Shown here: positions 13,608-17,074 of the stretch, one piece after another | Numbering within the stretch: position 1 is the first letter of the stretch | Layout of the letters: each line of letters starts with the position of its first letter | Position numbers and translations under genes: made by a program | NCBI RefSeq assembly: GCF_002455975.1 | Contig: NZ_DKLM01000048.1 | Coordinates: 6,592 to 23,665 of the forward strand | Source: Clostridium sp. UBA6640 | GTDB taxonomy: Bacteria > Bacillota > Clostridia > Clostridiales > Clostridiaceae | Length of the DNA stretch: 17,074 nt | Reading direction: 5' to 3' | Notes under the pieces: model-generated | Seen by the model: the letters and a program-made list of their open reading frames with translations, nothing else | Database searches by the model: none | What the model was told of the DNA's origin: nothing

Positions 13608-13809
13608 AATTCACAATGCACAATTAAGGATGAAATTATTTTTTAGCAAAATAATTTCTTGAACAGATTTCCAACTAGCAATTGCATTGCTAGTCAGTAT
13701 GTGGCGAACACTGTTCGCCGCTACAATTAATAAAATTTGAATTTCTTAGCAATTGCTGAGAACTATCAATAATTGTGAATTGTGAATTGTGAATTGTGAA
13801 TTGTGAATT
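13608..13809. repeat. Modular palindromic repeat (MITE-like), copy 1
   Basis: This block contains four palindromes in order: 13632-13658 (GAAATTATTTT / AAAATAATTTC), 13674-13694 (ACTAGCAAT / ATTGCTAGT), 13703-13719 (GGCGAACA / TGTTCGCC, extending to GCTAC) and 13743-13762 (imperfect, TTCTTAGC / GCTGAGAA). It is bounded by AATTCACAATGCACAATT on the left and, inverted on the right, by five tandem TTGTGAA units (13773-13807). The same palindromes recur near 15534, 16782 and 17030. It holds no gene and fills most of the spacer after the HAM1-like gene. Confidence 0.75.
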
Positions 13810-13810
13810 A

Positions 13811-13840
13811 GAAAAAGGAGTTTAACAAACTCTTTTTTTA
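13811..13840. terminator. Bidirectional terminator
   Basis: AAAAAG-GAGTTT-aac-AAACTC-TTTTTTT forms a compact hairpin with A and T tracts on either side. It lies between the converging HAM1-like gene (plus strand) and the truncated minus-strand gene at 13859-14026. Confidence 0.75.
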
Positions 13841-13858
13841 TTTCAGATGCCTTATTTA

Positions 13859-14026
13859 TTATAATTTTAGTATAGAGGTTTTAATGTTATCTTCAATGGA
13901 AGCGCCTAATGAAAATCCTGTGAGCACTTCTATTAAAGAAGGATTTACATCTTCATCTATTGTAGATAATAGCATAGAAGTAGAATTAGAATAACAATAT
14001 GAGACATTTCCTTTATACGAAATCAT
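13859..14026 (-). pseudogene. N-terminal fragment of a C39/BtrH-like protein
   Basis: The 55-residue frame begins MISYKGNVSYCYSNSTSMLL and continues to PSLIEVLTGFSLGASIEDN before a stop. The Tyr-Cys-Tyr-x-Asn-Ser pattern and following L-I-E-V-L-T-G-F resemble the start of papain-like BtrH/C39-type proteins, which are usually several hundred residues long. This would be a truncated gene whose remainder was lost at or near the terminator and repeat block just downstream. ATG 14026 is chosen with GAGAGG upstream; a TTG at 14047 is less likely. It sits directly after the VOC gene on the same strand, so the two may once have been one operon. The family call is from motif memory and uncertain; a genuine small protein is possible. 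Confidence 0.5.
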
Positions 14027-14051
14027 GTAACTAATCCTCTCAATCAATATA

Positions 14052-14417
14052 TTATTTTCCTACTAATACAAACACATTCTTATCTGGAGCTTCTAATACT
14101 GCAACATGACCAGATTCAGTTTTAAAAGGTTCTCTGATCCAATTTATATTAGGATTTTTACTTAGGTTATTGTACGTCTCGATAACATCATCTACATATA
14201 TTTCTATATCTGTTACATTGATATCAGCATTATTTTGAAGAACAAGCTCTGAGCTATTTTCTTCAGGAAACTGCAATCCAATTAATGTCCAAAGTTTACC
14301 GTCATTTAGCTTTCTTTCAATTCTCCAATTTTCTTTTAGACCTAAAGTAGTATAAAAATCAACAGAACTTTTAATATCAGAAGTATAAAGAGACACACAT
14401 TCTAATTTTTTAAACAT
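14052..14417 (-). CDS. VOC-family (glyoxalase/bleomycin-resistance-like) protein
   Basis: This 121-residue protein has a single vicinal-oxygen-chelate domain. It begins MFKKLECVSLYTSDIKSSVD and FYTTLGL, the usual opening strand and helix; SSELVLQ (about 55-61) holds the mid-domain acidic residue, and GHVAVLEAPDKNVFVL (from Gly103) is the typical last strand pair. The family includes glyoxalases, dioxygenases and antibiotic-binding proteins; substrate and metal use cannot be told from sequence. AGGAGG lies 7-8 bases before the ATG on the minus strand. It is transcribed divergently from the WYL regulator with 128 bases between starts, a layout in which the regulator often controls the neighbour. 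The truncated C39-like frame follows closely downstream. It is expected to be cytoplasmic. Confidence 0.82.
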   Translation of the reverse strand: MFKKLECVSLYTSDIKSSVDFYTTLGLKENWRIERKLNDGKLWTLIGLQFPEENSSELVLQNNADINVTDIEIYVDDVIETYNNLSKNPNINWIREPFKTESGHVAVLEAPDKNVFVLVGK

Positions 14418-14484
14418 AATTTGACCTCCTAAATAGTAATTTTTTTATTATCAATATAAATGTAACATGTATTTATGACATCTA

Positions 14485-14514
14485 TTGACGTATTTATTAT
14501 AGAAAGACTATAAT
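14485..14514 (+). promoter_or_regulatory. Promoter of the YafY-type regulator
   Basis: TTGACG (14485-14490) and TATAAT (14509-14514) are 18 bp apart, about 32 bases before ATG 14546. The partly symmetric ACATGTATTTATGACAT around 14465-14481, between the divergent genes, could be an operator; this is tentative. Confidence 0.6.
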
Positions 14515-14545
14515 GAGTAAAAAACATATTCTAGGAGATAAAATT

Positions 14546-15490
14546 ATGAATAAATCTAAACGATTAGTAGATTTAATAATTGTTATTAATAGAAAACAAA
14601 ACTTTACAGCAAAGGAATTAGCAGAGGAATTTGGAGTTTCGATACGTACAATACAAAGAGATTTAAAAGATTTAGAAGATCTAGGAGTTCCACTATATAC
14701 AGAGCTTGGCCCTAAAGGAGGATATAGATTATTAAATAAGAAGATATTGCCGCCTATAGCATTTACGGAAAATGAGGCTATAGCAATATTTTTTGCTTAT
14801 CAGTCTCTTCAAAATTATGAGTCACTACCTTTTGAAGATGATACTATATCTGCATTAAATAAGTTTTATAATTATCTTCCGGATAATACGAAAGATAAAA
14901 TTGATGTGATGAGAAACCGAGTTTTATTTTGGGTACCAAGAAGAAATGAAAAGAATTTTTACTTAAAATTTATTCTAGAAGCAGTAATTCAAAGAAGCGT
15001 TTTATCAATTAAATATGAATCTATGAGTGGGATTAGCTATAGAGAAATTTTACCCATTGGTATATATTCGCATAATGGCTATTGGTATTGTCCAGCCTTT
15101 TGTTTGAAGAAACAATCTTACAGATTGTTTCGAGTAGATTATATTAAATCAGCAAGTATAAATGAAGAGGCAACTGTAGAAAGCTCTATTAGCAATATAA
15201 CTTTAGAAGATTGGTTTGAACCATCAAAGCCTAAAGAAACTGTAAGGTTAAAAGTAAGACTTTCTAAAAAAGGAGTTAGAAAGTGTCAGTTAGAACCATG
15301 GATGGACAAAAAAATAAAAACTAATGATGATGGCACTGGAATTATTGATACAACTGTAGACATAAGGGACATAGACTATTATGCAGATTTTTTATTAGGT
15401 GTAGGTACAGATGTAATCGTTGAGTCACCTAAAGAAATAGTAGATTTAATTTTAGAGAAGATAGATAAAATAAAAAATAATTATAGATAG
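14546..15490 (+). CDS. YafY-family HTH and WYL-domain transcriptional regulator
   Basis: This 314-residue DeoR/YafY-type regulator has an N-terminal winged helix (about 5-62: NFTAKELAEEFGVSIRTIQ, then KGGYRL). The middle linker is helical, and a WYL domain (about 140-210) contains SIKYESMSG, then GYWYCPAF and QSYRLFRVDYI. The C-terminal WCX-like extension includes FLLGVGTDVIVESP. WYL domains bind small ligands or nucleic acids and control the attached HTH. The start is ATG 14546 with AGGAG (14533-14537) 8 bases upstream; ATG 14513 would lie inside the -10 region and lacks a ribosome site. It probably regulates itself and the divergent VOC gene (inference). Arginine codons are mainly AGA. Confidence 0.88.
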   Translation: MNKSKRLVDLIIVINRKQNFTAKELAEEFGVSIRTIQRDLKDLEDLGVPLYTELGPKGGYRLLNKKILPPIAFTENEAIAIFFAYQSLQNYESLPFEDDTISALNKFYNYLPDNTKDKIDVMRNRVLFWVPRRNEKNFYLKFILEAVIQRSVLSIKYESMSGISYREILPIGIYSHNGYWYCPAFCLKKQSYRLFRVDYIKSASINEEATVESSISNITLEDWFEPSKPKETVRLKVRLSKKGVRKCQLEPWMDKKIKTNDDGTGIIDTTVDIRDIDYYADFLLGVGTDVIVESPKEIVDLILEKIDKIKNNYR

Positions 15491-15509
15491 AGTTAAATAA
15501 TGCACATTT

Positions 15510-15735
15510 ATAATTAAAGTTGAAATTAGTTTCGTAGCGGCGAACAGTGTTCGCTGCTATAATTAGATGATTGATAATTAATATGAAAATTAATTTTAGC
15601 TAATGATACAATTGCTAGTTTTTTATAAGAAGTTACTATGTAACTTCAAAAGTAAATTAATTCTAAATTTCTCAGCTTCTGCTGAGAAATATCCACAAAT
15701 TCTTCATTCTTCATTATTAATTTTTAATTAATAAG
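15510..15735. repeat. Modular palindromic repeat (MITE-like), copy 2
   Basis: This copy has a collapsed first palindrome (GAAATTAGTTTC, from 15522), then 15534-15560 (GTAGCGGCGAACA / TGTTCGCTGCTAT). A degenerate CTAGCAAT-type module lies near 15600-15620, followed by 15629-15647 (GAAGTTAC / GTAACTTC) and 15667-15690 (ATTTCTCAGC / GCTGAGAAAT, perfect). Its right end (15699-15735) is the inverted form of the left ends at 16742 and 16987. Order and content of modules differ from copy 1. It occupies most of the 389-base gap before the transporter gene and has no coding potential. Confidence 0.7.
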
Positions 15736-15760
15736 AATCTATATTCTCCATTGCCTAACC

Positions 15761-15789
15761 TTGACTTCTTTCTAAAGCTAAAATATAAT
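15761..15789 (+). promoter_or_regulatory. Strong sigma-A promoter of the transporter gene
   Basis: TTGACT (15761-15766) and TATAAT (15784-15789) are spaced by exactly 17 bp, close to consensus. The predicted leader is about 85 bases. Confidence 0.75.
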
Positions 15790-15823
15790 AATCACGGTGC
15801 TGTTTAATATGAGAATTATGAAA

Positions 15824-15859
15824 ACCTTTAAATGTGTTGAATACACGCTTTAGAAGGGT
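15824..15859 (+). promoter_or_regulatory. Leader hairpin before the transporter ribosome site
   Basis: ACCTTTAAA and GTGT can pair with ACAC, TTTA and GAAGGGT around a TGAAT loop, with small bulges. The hairpin ends a few bases before AAAGGGGAAAG, the likely ribosome site, so it could modulate translation. No known riboswitch class is recognised. Confidence 0.35.
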
Positions 15860-15879
15860 AAAGTGAAAGGGGAAAGTAA

Positions 15880-16740
15880 ATGGAAAAGTTGATGTTATCA
15901 CCTCTAGAGATAACAGAGTATGTTGAAGAAATGGGGGTTAAAAAAGCTAAAAATAGGTCATCTCAGACATTGCTTCTTGGAATGTTGGCAGGAATATTTA
16001 TAGCGTTAGGAGCATACGGATCAGCAGTGGCTTCACATAGCATAACTAATTTCGGGTTACAAAAAGTTATGGCTGGTATAGTTTTCCCGGTAGGATTAGT
16101 ACTTGTTTTAGTATGTGGGGCAGAGTTATTTACTGGAAACTGCTTATTATCAGTAGCAGTGGCACAAAAGAGAATATCAATTATTGATATGATAAAAAAC
16201 TTAAGCTTAGTTTATATAGGTAATTTTATAGGAGCAGCAATAATAGCAGGGCTTGTATATGGAGCAGGCTTACTTGAGTTAAATGGAGGAGCAGTTGGGG
16301 GGTACGCCATAAAGGTTGCAGCTGCAAAAGCAAATCTTACATTATCTCAAGGATTCTTTAGTGGAATTTTATGCAACATAGTAGTATGCCTTAGTGTATG
16401 GGGTACATATGCAGCAAAAGAAGTGCCAGGAAAAGTATTAATGGGTTTTATACCGATTTTTGTATTTATTGTAGCTGGATTTGAACACTGTGTAGCAAAC
16501 ATGTATTATTTCTCAATAGGCTTACTTGCAAAAAGTAATGCACTGTTTGTGGAAGCATCTCATATAACTCCAGAAAAATTATCTAACTTAACAATAAAAG
16601 GGGCAGCACACAATTTATTATCAGTAACTATAGGAAATATTGTAGGTGGAGCTATAATGGTAGGGATAACCTACTGGTTAATATATAAAAAGCTACCATA
16701 TAAAAAGCATATTACTAATAAAAAGGATATGGCAGCGTAA
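15880..16740 (+). CDS. Formate/nitrite transporter (FocA/NirC family)
   Basis: This 286-residue pentameric-channel family protein has six transmembrane helices (about 31-53, 65-88, 108-130, 155-178, 185-210 and 243-268). Family signatures are present: FPVGLVLVLVCGAELFTGNC (69-88), NFIGA in helix 3, and AGFEHCVANMYY, in which His203 is the central pore histidine that gates formate or nitrite passage. GNIVGGAIMVG is the usual last-helix motif. The conserved short N-terminus (SPLEITEYVEEMGVKKA) matches the gating helix of FocA. In fermentative clostridia formate exchange fits best, but nitrite or hydrosulfide transport by related family members cannot be excluded. It is a single gene under its own strong promoter; the CTAGCAAT palindrome with its T-tract at 16823-16852 could terminate it. 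Confidence 0.9.
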   Translation: MEKLMLSPLEITEYVEEMGVKKAKNRSSQTLLLGMLAGIFIALGAYGSAVASHSITNFGLQKVMAGIVFPVGLVLVLVCGAELFTGNCLLSVAVAQKRISIIDMIKNLSLVYIGNFIGAAIIAGLVYGAGLLELNGGAVGGYAIKVAAAKANLTLSQGFFSGILCNIVVCLSVWGTYAAKEVPGKVLMGFIPIFVFIVAGFEHCVANMYYFSIGLLAKSNALFVEASHITPEKLSNLTIKGAAHNLLSVTIGNIVGGAIMVGITYWLIYKKLPYKKHITNKKDMAA

Positions 16741-16741
16741 A

Positions 16742-16879
16742 ACAATTAAGAATTAAGTATGAAGAATGAAGGATTATGGTTGAAATTATTTTTGAACAAA
16801 ATAATTTCTTTAATAGATTTTTAAACTAGCAATACAATTGCTAGTTTTTTTATTGTAGTGGCGAACATTGTTCGCCACT
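16742..16879. repeat. Modular palindromic repeat, copy 3
   Basis: The left 74 bases (16742-16815) are nearly identical to 16987-17060. Palindromes are 16782-16808 (GAAATTATTTT / AAAATAATTTC), 16823-16847 (AAACTAGCAAT / ATTGCTAGTTT, followed by a T-tract, so terminator-like) and 16857-16879 (AGTGGCGAACA / TGTTCGCCACT). Confidence 0.75.
16823..16852 (+). terminator. Repeat-borne terminator after the transporter gene
   Basis: An 11-bp perfect stem with loop ACA ends in TTTTTTT. It is a palindrome of the repeat family that here has the form of an intrinsic terminator 80 bases after the transporter stop. Confidence 0.6.
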
Positions 16880-16884
16880 CTTTT

Positions 16885-16931
16885 CACCCCTGGGGAACAG
16901 TAGTGAAGCCCTTTAGGGTTCCCCTGGGGTG
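16885..16931. repeat. GC-rich hairpin (CCCCTGGGG arms)
   Basis: CACCCCTGGGGAAC (16885-16898) and GTTCCCCTGGGGTG (16918-16931) pair over 14 positions with one central T-T mismatch. The loop holds a small CCCTTTAGGG palindrome. It stands out sharply in GC content from the surroundings and sits between copies 3 and 4 of the repeat family. Confidence 0.65.
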
Positions 16932-16986
16932 CAGTATAGTTTGGAACAAGACCAATAAACTTAACCGATCTTATGGAGAATCTATG

Positions 16987-17074
16987 ACAATTAAGAATTA
17001 AGTATGAAGAATGAAGAATTATAGTTGAAATTATTTTTAGTCAAAATAATTTCTTTAATAAACCTATTGTAGCG
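16987..17074. repeat. Modular palindromic repeat, copy 4 (cut by the window end)
   Basis: This copy repeats the 74-base left unit of copy 3 with a few substitutions, then passes directly to CTATTGTAGCG, the start of the GGCGAACA palindrome, skipping the CTAGCAAT module. It continues beyond the window. Confidence 0.7.

Noticed and set aside
13608..13809. CRISPR array
   Set aside because: The repeats are palindromic modules of different sequence without regular spacers, and no cas gene is in the window.

Overview
The window looks like chromosome of a low-GC Firmicute, most likely a Clostridium (C. botulinum/C. sporogenes-like, from general resemblance only). Supporting signs are the very AT-rich intergenic DNA, near-exclusive AGA/AGG arginine codons in most genes, strong GGAGG ribosome sites, clostridial-type promoters and many short palindromic repeats. 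No rRNA, tRNA, CRISPR array, transposase or integrase is visible.

Layout. (1) 1-3164: a minus-strand berberine-bridge-type flavoprotein oxidoreductase (246-1574) diverges from a translationally coupled pair of DUF2087 proteins (1836-2886); the second also carries a C2H2-like cluster and a LuxR-type helix-turn-helix. (2) 3165-8284: two tandem paralogous lipoproteins of unknown function precede an OmpR-type response regulator and a membrane histidine kinase. Several inverted repeats lie between the lipoproteins and the two-component pair, and a strong terminator closes the block. (3) 8285-12783: a segment with different codon use (CGN arginine codons) carries two gene relics (a GNAT acetyltransferase tail and a DapA-family head), then VanR-like regulator, VanS-like kinase, VanY-like D,D-carboxypeptidase, a broken VanZ duplicate and an intact VanZ-like protein. 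There is no van ligase, dehydrogenase or VanX. A 31-bp direct repeat with one mismatch, derived from the upstream terminator, bounds the segment on both sides, so it looks like an acquired island. (4) 12784-17074: AGR codon use returns, with a HAM1/RdgB-like NTP pyrophosphatase, a VOC protein and a C39/BtrH-like fragment on the minus strand, a divergent YafY-type WYL regulator, and a FocA/NirC-family transporter. Modular palindromic repeats fill the gaps in this part and also appear at the window's left edge.

How the genes may work together. The two-component pairs both look like cell-envelope sensing modules: one is next to the unknown lipoproteins, the other heads a peptidoglycan-modifying VanY/VanZ set. 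VanY would trim terminal D-Ala from precursors, and VanZ-like proteins are linked to low-level teicoplanin resistance, so the island is best read as an accessory-only glycopeptide or envelope-stress cassette. The most unusual items are the island with its terminator-derived boundaries and relics, the tandem lipoprotein/two-component locus with its stacked palindromes, and the modular repeat family.
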